Origin: an uncultured Verrucomicrobiota bacterium
Lineage (GTDB): Bacteria > Verrucomicrobiota > Kiritimatiellia > RFP12 > UBA1067
Direction: 5' to 3'
Assembly: GCA_946543025.1 (NCBI GenBank)
Contig: CAMNLN010000175.1
Location: forward strand, 1 to 7,433
Length of the DNA stretch: 7,433 nucleotides
Part shown: one piece after another, positions 1-5,690 of the stretch
Layout of the letters: each line of letters begins with the position of its first letter
Position numbering within the stretch: the first letter of the stretch is position 1
The notes under the pieces: model-generated
Seen by the model: only the letters and a program-made list of their open reading frames with translations
Database searches by the model: none
What the model was told of the DNA's origin: nothing
Program-made: the position numbers and the translations under genes

Positions 1-1
1 C

Positions 2-1075
2 GTGATCGCGGGCGGCTACATGGCCACGGCGATCAACGACTTCATCCAGGGCCTCGTGATGCTCGTGGGCATCGCGGCCGTCATCTGGGCCATTCTCGCC
101 TCGAAGGGCGGGCTGATCGCCGCGCTTGACGGCCTCGCCCGCATCCCCGGCCCCGCCATGCTCCCTGGCGGCGAGCCGACGCCCGGCATCTTCACCTCCT
201 TCCTCGGCCCCGACCCGCTGAACCTGCTCTTCGTCGTCATCCTCACCTCCCTCGGCACGTGGGGCCTTCCGCAGATGGTGCAGAAGTTCTACGCCATCAA
301 GAACGAAGGCTCCATCAAGAAGGGAACCATCATCTCCACGCTCTTCGCGTTCGTGGTGGCGGGCGGGTGCTACTTCCTCGGCGGCTTCGGGCGGTTGTTC
401 TCGGACGTGCTGAAGGTCGGTCCGAACGGCGTGCCCGCCGGCGGTTTCGACGCCATCATCCCCAAGATGCTCGAGGGCCTCTCCCCCATGCTCATCGCCC
501 TCGTGGTGGTACTCGTCCTCTCCGCCTCGATGAGCACGCTCTCCTCGCTCGTCATCACGTCGTCCTCCACCTTCACGATCGACTTCCTCAACGGCACCGT
601 CGTGAAGAAGATGAGCGACAAGAAGCAGGTGCTCTGCATCCGCGTCCTCATCGTCGTCTTTATCGCCATCTCGGCCATCCTCGCGCTCGTGCAGTACAAG
701 AGCACCAGCCCCATCGCCTTCATCGCGCAGATGATGGGCGTCTCGTGGGGCGCGATGGCGGGCGCGTTCCTCGCCCCCTTCCTCTATTCGCTTTACACGA
801 AGAAGGTGACGGCGGCGTCCTGCTGGGCGTGCTTCATCCTCGCGCCCGCCTTCACGCTCGTAGGCGTGTTCTGCCGCGACGCCATGCCGGGAATCCTGAA
901 GTCGCCGATCAACACGGGCGCGCTCGCCATGCTCGGCGGGCTCGTCATCGTGCCGATCGTCAACCTCTTCACCCGCAAGCCGCCGAAGGACCTCGTGGAC
1001 GACGCGTTCGCCTGCTACGAAAAGACGACCGTCGTGCAGCAGGCCACCGCCCTCGGCGCGGAGACGATCCGCTAG
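2..1075 (+). CDS. Sodium:solute symporter family (SSS) protein, C-terminal part, 5' end outside window
   Basis: Inner-membrane secondary transporter that would couple Na+ (or H+) entry to uptake of a small solute; the substrate cannot be told from this fragment. The 357 visible residues are hydrophobic with several membrane spans. They carry SSS hallmarks resembling PutP: GGYMATAINDFIQG at about residues 4-17, a loop with TWGLPQMVQKFYAIK (86-100), and the Ser/Thr-rich helix SASMSTLSSLVITSSS (174-189), which in this family contributes to the Na2 sodium site. About seven further spans follow, then a soluble tail. The frame is open to the left edge, and SSS proteins usually have 450-600 residues, so the true start with the first spans is missing; the GTG at base 2 is not taken as the start. 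The gene converges with the AAA+ gene, leaving 55 bases between stops. No neighbour indicates the substrate. Confidence 0.9.
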   Translation: MIAGGYMATAINDFIQGLVMLVGIAAVIWAILASKGGLIAALDGLARIPGPAMLPGGEPTPGIFTSFLGPDPLNLLFVVILTSLGTWGLPQMVQKFYAIKNEGSIKKGTIISTLFAFVVAGGCYFLGGFGRLFSDVLKVGPNGVPAGGFDAIIPKMLEGLSPMLIALVVVLVLSASMSTLSSLVITSSSTFTIDFLNGTVVKKMSDKKQVLCIRVLIVVFIAISAILALVQYKSTSPIAFIAQMMGVSWGAMAGAFLAPFLYSLYTKKVTAASCWACFILAPAFTLVGVFCRDAMPGILKSPINTGALAMLGGLVIVPIVNLFTRKPPKDLVDDAFACYEKTTVVQQATALGAETIR

Positions 1076-1130
1076 AACGCTTCCGTAATCCGCCTCGCCG
1101 TTTCGCGGCTGCACACGCGAGGGCCGTGCC

Positions 1131-3314
1131 TTACTCGGCGAAGCCGATGGGGAGGCTCGCGTCGCCGTCCTTCTTGACGGCGCACTCCTCCTTCAGCGCC
1201 GCGATGCGGTCGAGGCTCGTGACGGCGTCGCCGAGGTAGAACTGCTCCTGGCGCACGGTGCGGAAGTCGCCGGGCGCGAGGTTGCGCAGCTGGCGCAGCT
1301 CTGTGAACTCGTCGTCCGTAAGCGTCGTCTTGAACATGCGCTCGAAGAAGGACTTCTTCCCGGCGTCGTCGAGGTAGCCGAACTCCAGCTTGAACGTGAA
1401 GCGGCGCATCGTGGCCGGGTCGAGGTTCTTCGAGAAGTTCGTCGCGGCCACCATGATGCCGTCGAAGTTCTCCATCTGCTGGAGGAGCTCGTTGACCTGG
1501 GTGATTTCCCAGCTGCGGGTCGCGTTCGAGCGGTCCTGGAGGAGGCCGTCCACCTCGTCGAAGAAGAGGATGGCGTGCTCGGCCTCGGCGCGGCGGAACG
1601 CGCGGGCGATGTTCTGCTCGCTCTCCCCCACCCACTTCGAGAGGATATCGCTGCCCTTCACGACCACGACCTTGCGGTCGAGTTCCTTCCCGAGATACTT
1701 CACGAACTCGGTCTTGCCCGTGCCGGGAGGCCCGTAGAGAAGGACGTTCATCCGGGGCTTGTCCGCGGCGTCCGCGCCGAAGGCGGAATCCAGATAGTTG
1801 CGCGCGGCCTTCACCAGGCGTTCAAGCGAGACCTTCCCCTTGATGTTGAGACCGTCGAGCGAGTAGTCCTTGGCGGGCAGAAACGCATGGGCATCCTTTA
1901 CGCCCATGAGCTTGCAGTGCGGCTTCATGAGCGTGGCGACAAGTTCGTCCACCTTCTCTGGCGCGGGCGCCATGCGCTTCACGTTCGAGAGCACGGTGGA
2001 GATGCCGCCCGCGCTCGTCTCGTACCTGACGGCGTACTCGTCGATCTTCGCCTCGGGGATGAGCGCCCCCAAGCCGTGCTTCGCCACCTGGTTGCGCCAG
2101 ATCGCGACGCGCTGGCCGTTGTTCAGGCGCTCGAAGCAGATGGAGTAGTCGAAGCGGCGGCGCACCGACTCGTCCATCGCTCCCGCGGGCGCGTTGGAAA
2201 TCCACACCGCGGGAATCCGCATCTCGTCGAGGAGAGCGTTCATCACACCCTTCTCCGTGGACTTCCCGCCGGTGTCGAACCCAAAGATGCCGAAGAGGCC
2301 GAACCCGCACGAGCTGCCGCGCAGGAGCTCGTCCGCCTCGTCAACAATCATCATGCTCTCCGCGGGGTCCTCCTGCGAGTTGCACACCTGGATGCCCATC
2401 ATGCGCGCCTCGGACTTCATGTTCCGGCCGTCATCGTCGCCCTGGCGGACCTCCCAGGCGGTGCGCCCGAGCTCCTTCGCGAGGGAGCGGGCGAAGGAGG
2501 TCTTGCCCGTGCCGGGCGCCCCGTAGAGGAGGATGTTGCACTTCCCGCCGCTCGCGGCGACCATGCGCTTGAGGACCTCGCCGTCCTTCGCGGAGAGGTC
2601 GCCGTAGAACTCCCAGGGGAGGATGTCCTTCTCCTCGCTCTTCGCGTAGAACCGACGCTCGATGGTCTCGTCGGACGTGCCGTCCATGAACCCGCCGAGC
2701 GTCCGGCGGCTGAAGTCGTAGTCGTTGTCGAGGAGGTTGAACTTGAGGAGCGTCCCTTTCGGCGACATCGCCTTCGTCACCTCGTCGTAGGACCGGTCGA
2801 GCGCCATCGCGTAATAGAGGGGCTTCTCGCGGTCCTCAACGCGGCACGGCCAGCTGAAGCATGTCTGGTCCCGCACATAGGCGAAAGCGAGGATATCCGC
2901 CTCGAGGTCGCTGAGCTTCAGCACGCGTGTCAGCTCCGCAAGACGGCGCGCGACGATATCGTCGCCCGTCTCCTTGCAGTCCGCCTCCATGTATTCGCGC
3001 ATTGCATCGAGGACGGCGCGGCACTTGTCGCGGCTACCCTCGTTGTTCCAGAGCGCGTTGCACACGTCGTCCAGTGTGTCGGAGAGGTCCAGGCGGCAAC
3101 AGCGGGACTTCGCGTGCCGCATCTCTTCGAGCTCCTTCGGCATGTAGGCCGCCTCAATCAGCTCCACCGCCTTGTCATGGTCGAAGCAGTTGCGCACGAC
3201 GTCGAAGAAGTCGTCGTCGCGGCAGTCGGCCTTGTAGTTCTGGACCATGTTGCCCCAGTACTTCAGGAGCTTGCGATACAGGTAGTTCTGCGGAACCTGC
3301 TTGAATTTCGCCAT
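1131..3314 (-). CDS. Tandem AAA+ ATPase, Cdc48/SpoVK-like, downstream of clpP
   Basis: Cytoplasmic protein of 727 residues with two AAA+ modules, probably a hexameric unfoldase or remodelling ATPase. Residues 1-240 form an unrecognised, mostly helical N-terminal region with nine cysteines before residue 160. D1 has Walker A GAPGTGKT (265-272), Walker B MMIVDEAD (321-328), a candidate sensor-1 Asn374 and arginines 385-387 at the finger position. It lacks the aromatic pore loop and carries a Gly/Phe-rich insert (336-346). D2 is fully canonical: Walker A GPPGTGKT (528-535), pore loop KWVG (560-563), Walker B ILFFDE (582-587), sensor-1 Asn626, fingers Arg637/638 and a sensor-2-like Arg685 in GDFR. 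The C-terminus is LPIGFAE. ATG at 3314 has AAGGA about ten bases upstream. It begins 46 bases after the clpP stop, so cotranscription is likely. Family assignment is firm. A role as a ClpP partner is inference; a disaggregase or an unrelated remodelling role is possible. Confidence 0.9.
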   Translation of the reverse strand: MAKFKQVPQNYLYRKLLKYWGNMVQNYKADCRDDDFFDVVRNCFDHDKAVELIEAAYMPKELEEMRHAKSRCCRLDLSDTLDDVCNALWNNEGSRDKCRAVLDAMREYMEADCKETGDDIVARRLAELTRVLKLSDLEADILAFAYVRDQTCFSWPCRVEDREKPLYYAMALDRSYDEVTKAMSPKGTLLKFNLLDNDYDFSRRTLGGFMDGTSDETIERRFYAKSEEKDILPWEFYGDLSAKDGEVLKRMVAASGGKCNILLYGAPGTGKTSFARSLAKELGRTAWEVRQGDDDGRNMKSEARMMGIQVCNSQEDPAESMMIVDEADELLRGSSCGFGLFGIFGFDTGGKSTEKGVMNALLDEMRIPAVWISNAPAGAMDESVRRRFDYSICFERLNNGQRVAIWRNQVAKHGLGALIPEAKIDEYAVRYETSAGGISTVLSNVKRMAPAPEKVDELVATLMKPHCKLMGVKDAHAFLPAKDYSLDGLNIKGKVSLERLVKAARNYLDSAFGADAADKPRMNVLLYGPPGTGKTEFVKYLGKELDRKVVVVKGSDILSKWVGESEQNIARAFRRAEAEHAILFFDEVDGLLQDRSNATRSWEITQVNELLQQMENFDGIMVAATNFSKNLDPATMRRFTFKLEFGYLDDAGKKSFFERMFKTTLTDDEFTELRQLRNLAPGDFRTVRQEQFYLGDAVTSLDRIAALKEECAVKKDGDASLPIGFAE

Positions 3315-3360
3315 TGTAGTTTTTCCTTTCGTATGCTTTGATTGCTTTCTTGAAACTTGC

Positions 3361-3945
3361 TCAGAGAACCTTGTCGACGATGCCCCATGCCTTCGCCTCT
3401 TCGGCGGACATGAAGTGGTCGCGGTCCGTATCCTTAAGAACCTCCTCGGACGTCTTTCCTGACGCCTCCGCGAGAATTCCGTTGAGCAGCTCCTTCAGGC
3501 GCAGGATCTCCCGCGCCGTGATCTCGATGTCGCTCGCCTTACCCTGCGCGCCGCCCCAAGGCTGGTGCACCATGATGCGGGCGTGCGGCAACGCGAAGCG
3601 CCGCCCTTTCTCACCGGCCGCGAGAAGCACCGCTCCCATCGACGCCGCCTGCCCCACGCAATACGTCGCCACAGGGCACTTGACCATCCGCATCGTGTCG
3701 AGGATGGCGAGGCCCGCCGTCACGCTGCCGCCCGGCGAGTTGACGTACATTGACACTTCCTTCTCCGGGTCCTGCGCCTGGAGGAAGAGAAGCTGGGCCA
3801 CCACGGCATTCGCCATGTCGTCCTCGATCTCCCCGCCCACGAATACGATGCGGTCCTTCAGGAGACGCGAGTAGATGTCATACGCGCGCTCGCCCTGTCC
3901 AGACTTCTCTACAATCATCGGTATCAAACCTGCCTTCATATTCAT
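3361..3945 (-). CDS. clpP: ATP-dependent Clp protease proteolytic subunit ClpP
   Basis: Serine peptidase (family S14) that assembles as a 14-mer chamber and degrades proteins fed in by an AAA+ unfoldase. With the start chosen here it has 194 residues, the usual length. The triad is intact: Ser102 in GQAASMG, His127 in HQPWGG, and Asp176 in DTDRDHF, with the same 49-residue His-to-Asp spacing as E. coli ClpP. The glycine-rich strand NSPGGSV (69-75) and the end motif FMSAEEAKAWGIVD are typical. ATG codons lie at 3951, 3945 and 3939. Only 3945 stands at normal distance (7 bases) from AGGAG; the one at 3951 is a single base from it. The gene follows the 102-residue protein gene by 22 bases and precedes the double AAA+ gene by 46. 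No clpX, clpA or tig lies nearby, so this may be an additional, specialised ClpP rather than the housekeeping copy. Confidence 0.96.
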   Translation of the reverse strand: MNMKAGLIPMIVEKSGQGERAYDIYSRLLKDRIVFVGGEIEDDMANAVVAQLLFLQAQDPEKEVSMYVNSPGGSVTAGLAILDTMRMVKCPVATYCVGQAASMGAVLLAAGEKGRRFALPHARIMVHQPWGGAQGKASDIEITAREILRLKELLNGILAEASGKTSEEVLKDTDRDHFMSAEEAKAWGIVDKVL

Positions 3946-3952
3946 TTCCATA

Positions 3953-3957
3953 CTCCT
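3953..3957 (-). promoter_or_regulatory. Shine-Dalgarno sequence that fixes the clpP start
   Basis: On the minus strand the sequence is AGGAG-TATGGAA-ATG. The AGGAG lies seven bases before the ATG at 3945 but only one base before the ATG at 3951. The later ATG is therefore the more credible start. The site lies in the 22-base gap after the stop of the 102-residue gene. Confidence 0.7.
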
Positions 3958-3967
3958 GTTTCTCGTT

Positions 3968-4276
3968 TCAATCCTCGCCAAAGAAATCTGCGGCGGACAT
4001 CAGTTCTTCGTCGTCCGATGTCCGTCTCCACGAACGGGCGGAGGGCGGCTCTTTCGCGCGTTCCATCTCCTGCTTTTCCTCCGCGCGGCCGGCGATGATC
4101 TCCATCGCCCGCGCACGGGATACGCCGTAGATGCGCATGATCATCTTTATTTTCAGTTCGGCAAAGGGGTTCTTGTTCGACCTCTTCCCGCGAGCATTGC
4201 CCGTGCGGGCAGGCGTCTTGTCCTTTGCCGGTTCGCCGAAAAACTCTTCGGCGCTCATTATCGTTTCGTTGTTCAT
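3968..4276 (-). CDS. Unrecognised 102-aa protein with a repeated MSA-x-x-FFGE motif at both ends
   Basis: I do not recognise a family. The protein is 102 residues, charged and probably cytoplasmic. Residues 6-15 read IMSAEEFFGE and residues 92-101 read LMSAADFFGE, so nearly the same acidic/aromatic peptide stands at both termini. The N-terminal copy is followed by a flexible Lys/Arg/Pro-rich linker (16-37). Next comes a helical segment (38-72) in which MRIYGVSRARAMEII looks like a helix-turn-helix, then a basic/acidic linker leading to the second copy. ATG at 4276 has GGAG eight bases upstream. An in-frame ATG at 4354 would add 26 basic residues but would run through the inverted repeat and the sigma-54-like site, so it is disfavoured. 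The gene ends 22 bases before clpP, which suggests an adaptor, regulator or substrate of the ClpP/AAA+ pair; this is inference only. Confidence 0.75.
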   Translation of the reverse strand: MNNETIMSAEEFFGEPAKDKTPARTGNARGKRSNKNPFAELKIKMIMRIYGVSRARAMEIIAGRAEEKQEMERAKEPPSARSWRRTSDDEELMSAADFFGED

Positions 4277-4300
4277 AAGCTTTGCTCCGTTTTGTTTATA

Positions 4301-4333
4301 CTTTCCATTAGCATTAAACATGCCAATGGAAAG
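4301..4333. repeat. 33-base inverted repeat (hairpin or operator) upstream of the 102-aa/clpP/AAA+ run
   Basis: Arms CTTTCCATT (4301-4309) and AATGGAAAG (4325-4333) are perfect inverted copies. The inner arms GCAT (4311-4314) and ATGC (4320-4323) extend them, separated from the outer arms by one position, A4310 against C4324. In minus-strand RNA that position is a G-U pair, so the RNA can form a 14-pair stem with a five-base loop. No T-run follows on the minus strand (TATAAACAAAAC comes next), so it is not a standard terminator. It may be a DNA operator for a dimeric regulator or a leader hairpin. It ends 24 bases before the ATG at 4276. Confidence 0.7.
4310..4326 (-). promoter_or_regulatory. 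Sigma-54-like -24/-12 promoter element
   Basis: The minus strand reads TTGGCATGTTTAATGCT. The GG and GC dinucleotides are separated by exactly ten bases, as required for sigma-54 promoters, and TGGCA and TGCT match the two consensus halves. Three consensus positions differ: T for C and T for purine in or next to the -24 half, and A for the first T of TTGC. Transcription would start near 4299, giving a leader of about 23 bases that already contains the GGAG ribosome site. No enhancer-binding protein is encoded in the window. A weaker alternative is the TATAAA at 4295-4300 as a -10 box, but no -35 box stands at good spacing. Confidence 0.42.
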
Positions 4334-4463
4334 TTTCTTACGCACACGCCGCATTTTTCTTCCGACAAGCCATTATTTGACCGTTGCCGATCAGATAATG
4401 ACCTTTCATCCCGATCCCCCAACCTCTGTTTTCGTATAGCCGATAGAAGATTCAATAGCCTCA

Positions 4464-4637
4464 TTAGAGAATCCCGGACAGGCTTGTGACCCCATAGCGG
4501 ATCCTCAATTGCATCCGCAACTTCTTCAGCGCCTGTTTTTCGATCTGTCGTACACGCTCGCGCGTGATACCCAAAAGTCGCGCCGTCTCCTCCAACGTGT
4601 GTGTCACGCCGTACCCCTGCACTCGATCTGCATCCAT
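4464..4637 (-). CDS. 57-aa stand-alone sigma-70 region 4 (HTH) protein
   Basis: The 57 residues are almost entirely a sigma-70 family region 4.2 helix-turn-helix. TLEETARLLGIT (14-25) is the first helix and turn, and RERVRQIEKQALKKLR (26-41) is the recognition helix with its tail, close to the C-terminus of RpoD-type factors. No region 2 or 3 precedes it: the reading frame upstream holds only about 20 unrelated codons. In a full sigma factor this domain binds the -35 box and the RNA polymerase beta flap. Alone it could act as a small DNA-binding regulator or as a polymerase-binding modulator. ATG at 4637 has AAAGGA about nine bases upstream; in-frame ATGs at 4679 and 4697 are less well placed. 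It lies 187 bases before the 102-residue gene. A decayed sigma-factor fragment is the main alternative, but the clean start and ribosome site argue for a real gene. Confidence 0.75.
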   Translation of the reverse strand: MDADRVQGYGVTHTLEETARLLGITRERVRQIEKQALKKLRMQLRIRYGVTSLSGIL

Positions 4638-4796
4638 ATTGACATTTCCTTTATTAATCTCTCCTAAATGTCTAAACATTCGCCCTGTCCCTACCATTGT
4701 GCATAAACTTCATTATTTTCAATCCAGTACCATGTTTATAGGTAAATGCTGAATAGTTCCGCCCTTCCGCATGTAAAGGGCGAGAACAGGGAACCT
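4638..4796 (-). other. 159-base AT-rich spacer upstream of the region 4 gene, with small inverted repeats
   Basis: No coding sequence is supported here. It contains GACATTT (4641-4647) and AAATGTC (4666-4672), a perfect seven-base inverted repeat whose 18-base interval holds the purine-rich ribosome-binding stretch of the 57-aa gene. At the other end, CGCCCTT (4760-4766) pairs with AAGGGCG (4776-4782), and GTAAAGG (4773-4779) pairs with CCTTTAC (4794-4800). These two stems share bases and exclude each other. No T-run marks a terminator and no convincing -35/-10 pair was found. Confidence 0.4.
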
Positions 4797-5042
4797 TTAC
4801 GCGGCAAGGCGCATGGCAGAAGCCGGCCTTTTGACAATCCGCCGCGCACCTTCCGCCTTCATCTGGCGGAAGTTGTCCTCGCGGAGGCGACAGATTTCGC
4901 GAGTGGCGCAGCGACGAGTCCGGACGAGGGCGGTAATCTCCGCCTCGCGGCGAGTCCATGCCTGATAGGCAGCCTTGCCGTATTCGCGGGTATACAGTTC
5001 AGCGGCGTTCATGATCTTGATCTTGCTGGTGGCATTCATCAT
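4797..5042 (-). CDS. Unrecognised 81-aa basic helical protein
   Basis: I do not recognise this protein. It has 81 residues, rich in Arg, Ala and Glu, with no signal peptide or membrane span. Residues 10-17 read IMNAAELY, resembling the IMSAEEFF and LMSAADFF motifs of the 102-residue protein nearby. Residues 36-64, including ITALVRTRR and REICRLREDNFRQMKAEG, are predicted by eye to be helical, with a loose helix-turn-helix look. The start is ATG 5042 or the adjacent ATG 5039, with AAGGAG five or eight bases upstream. The open frame to 5108 is ignored because it lacks such a site. The phosphoesterase gene ends 66 bases upstream in the same direction, so the two may be cotranscribed. A small regulator is possible; nothing in the sequence shows its target. 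Confidence 0.68.
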   Translation of the reverse strand: MMNATSKIKIMNAAELYTREYGKAAYQAWTRREAEITALVRTRRCATREICRLREDNFRQMKAEGARRIVKRPASAMRLAA

Positions 5043-5108
5043 CTTTACTCCTTTATTATTAATTTTTAACAACGCCCATTCTATCCAAACCTTCAGAGGC
5101 ATGTTCAC
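5043..5108 (-). promoter_or_regulatory. 66-base AT-rich leader of the 81-aa gene with a weak possible promoter
   Basis: The minus strand contains TGAACA, an 18-base spacer and TAGAAT, a poor -35 and a fair -10 box, followed by TTAAAAATTAATAATAAAGGAG. This could give the 81-residue gene its own transcript, separate from the phosphoesterase. The -35 match is only four of six bases. The strong part of the region is the AAGGAG ribosome site at its end. Confidence 0.25.
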
Positions 5109-5618
5109 TCATTTCGCCTCCATCATACGGATCGCCTTCGCGAGCATAATCGGCTTCCATCTGTGCCACTTCGCGCACACGCAGATCGAATCGCGCGTCG
5201 TGGGCGGCGGCTCCACCATGCCGCGATGATAGTGTCCGTAGATCATGCGCTCGCCTAGACGCAGCATGGCGGTCTCTGGATCGTGCACCAGCAGGAGCTT
5301 CAACTCGTCGATGTACATCCGGTCGACGACATCCGCAAAGGCCATGCGATAGATCGAATCATCCATCTGGTCATGGTTGCCCTTGATCAGAACGATCCGT
5401 CCGTTCAACCTCCGGCAAATCTCTTCCAGGTCGGCAATCCGGCCGTCGGAGAAATCACCCGCATACAGCACGGTATCATCCTTCCCCACTACGCTGTTCC
5501 ACAGCGCGATATGCTCTTCCTCCTGCGATTTCGAACTCTCGCAGAGCAGCCCGCCGAAATGCGTCCACTCGCGGAAATGACAATCGCTTGTAACGAATGT
5601 CTTATCGATGTCAATCAT
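5109..5618 (-). CDS. Small calcineurin-like metallophosphoesterase
   Basis: A 169-residue, probably cytoplasmic hydrolase with a two-metal centre, acting on phosphomono- or diesters; the substrate is unknown. All superfamily motifs are visible: DCH (Asp12, His14), GDF with Asp54, GNHD (Gly80-Asp83), His112 in LLVHDP, and GHYH (Gly128-His131). The pattern TSDCHF, then LWNSVVGKDDTVLYAGDF, then LNGRIVLIKGNHD is that of the compact phosphoesterases often annotated simply as phosphohydrolase and also found in phages. It is far shorter than SbcD (about 400 residues) and lacks its capping domain, so it is not the SbcD partner of the neighbouring SbcC. ATG at 5618 follows AAAGGA by four to five bases. 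The terminator upstream means it is probably transcribed from its own promoter within 5619-5690, although no clear boxes are seen there. It may be cotranscribed with the 81-residue gene. Confidence 0.9.
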   Translation of the reverse strand: MIDIDKTFVTSDCHFREWTHFGGLLCESSKSQEEEHIALWNSVVGKDDTVLYAGDFSDGRIADLEEICRRLNGRIVLIKGNHDQMDDSIYRMAFADVVDRMYIDELKLLLVHDPETAMLRLGERMIYGHYHRGMVEPPPTTRDSICVCAKWHRWKPIMLAKAIRMMEAK

Positions 5619-5690
5619 GCTTTCCTTTCTTCCATTTCAAGATTCGCCCATTTTCTACAACGTTAGCCCCTCTCGTCCTCTTACAGACAA
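5619..5690 (-). other. Leader between the sbcC terminator and the phosphoesterase gene
   Basis: These 72 bases must hold the phosphoesterase promoter if the terminator works. I see a good ribosome site (GAAAGGAAAGC before ATG) but no convincing -35/-10 pair. The region is otherwise featureless. Confidence 0.3.

Noticed and set aside
1093..1122. A hairpin (CCTCGC with GCGAGG) between the convergent symporter and AAA+ genes, considered as a bidirectional terminator.
   Set aside because: Six-pair stem with a long loop and no T-run on either side; not distinguishable from chance in GC-rich DNA.
259..1239. A 326-codon plus-strand open frame overlapping the symporter in another frame.
   Set aside because: Arg/His-rich translation with no family features; it is a frame shadow of the symporter.
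1575..3341. A 588-codon open frame on the plus strand opposite the AAA+ gene.
   Set aside because: It is antisense to a protein with two complete AAA+ motif sets. The translation is low-complexity Arg/Ala/Val/Leu, as expected from antisense of GC-rich codons.
4301..4333. CIRCE (HrcA) heat-shock operator, because the repeat contains TTAGCA and lies before a chaperone/protease-type operon.
   Set aside because: CIRCE needs TTAGCACTC and GAGTGCTAA nine bases apart; the arms and spacing here are different.
3968..4354. The longer 128-residue version of the 102-residue protein, starting at 4354.
   Set aside because: The extra codons run through the sigma-54-like element and the inverted repeat, and the ATG at 4276 has a better-spaced GGAG site.
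4338..4409. A possible 23-residue leader peptide on the minus strand (ATG at 4409, stop at 4338) just before the inverted repeat.
   Set aside because: Only a poorly placed G-run precedes the ATG, and the peptide has no recognisable regulatory codon run. Too short to support without conservation.
5109..5618. Phosphoesterase as SbcD, the partner of the neighbouring SbcC.
   Set aside because: Only 169 residues, no SbcD cap domain, separated from sbcC by a terminator and on the wrong side of it for the usual sbcD-sbcC order.
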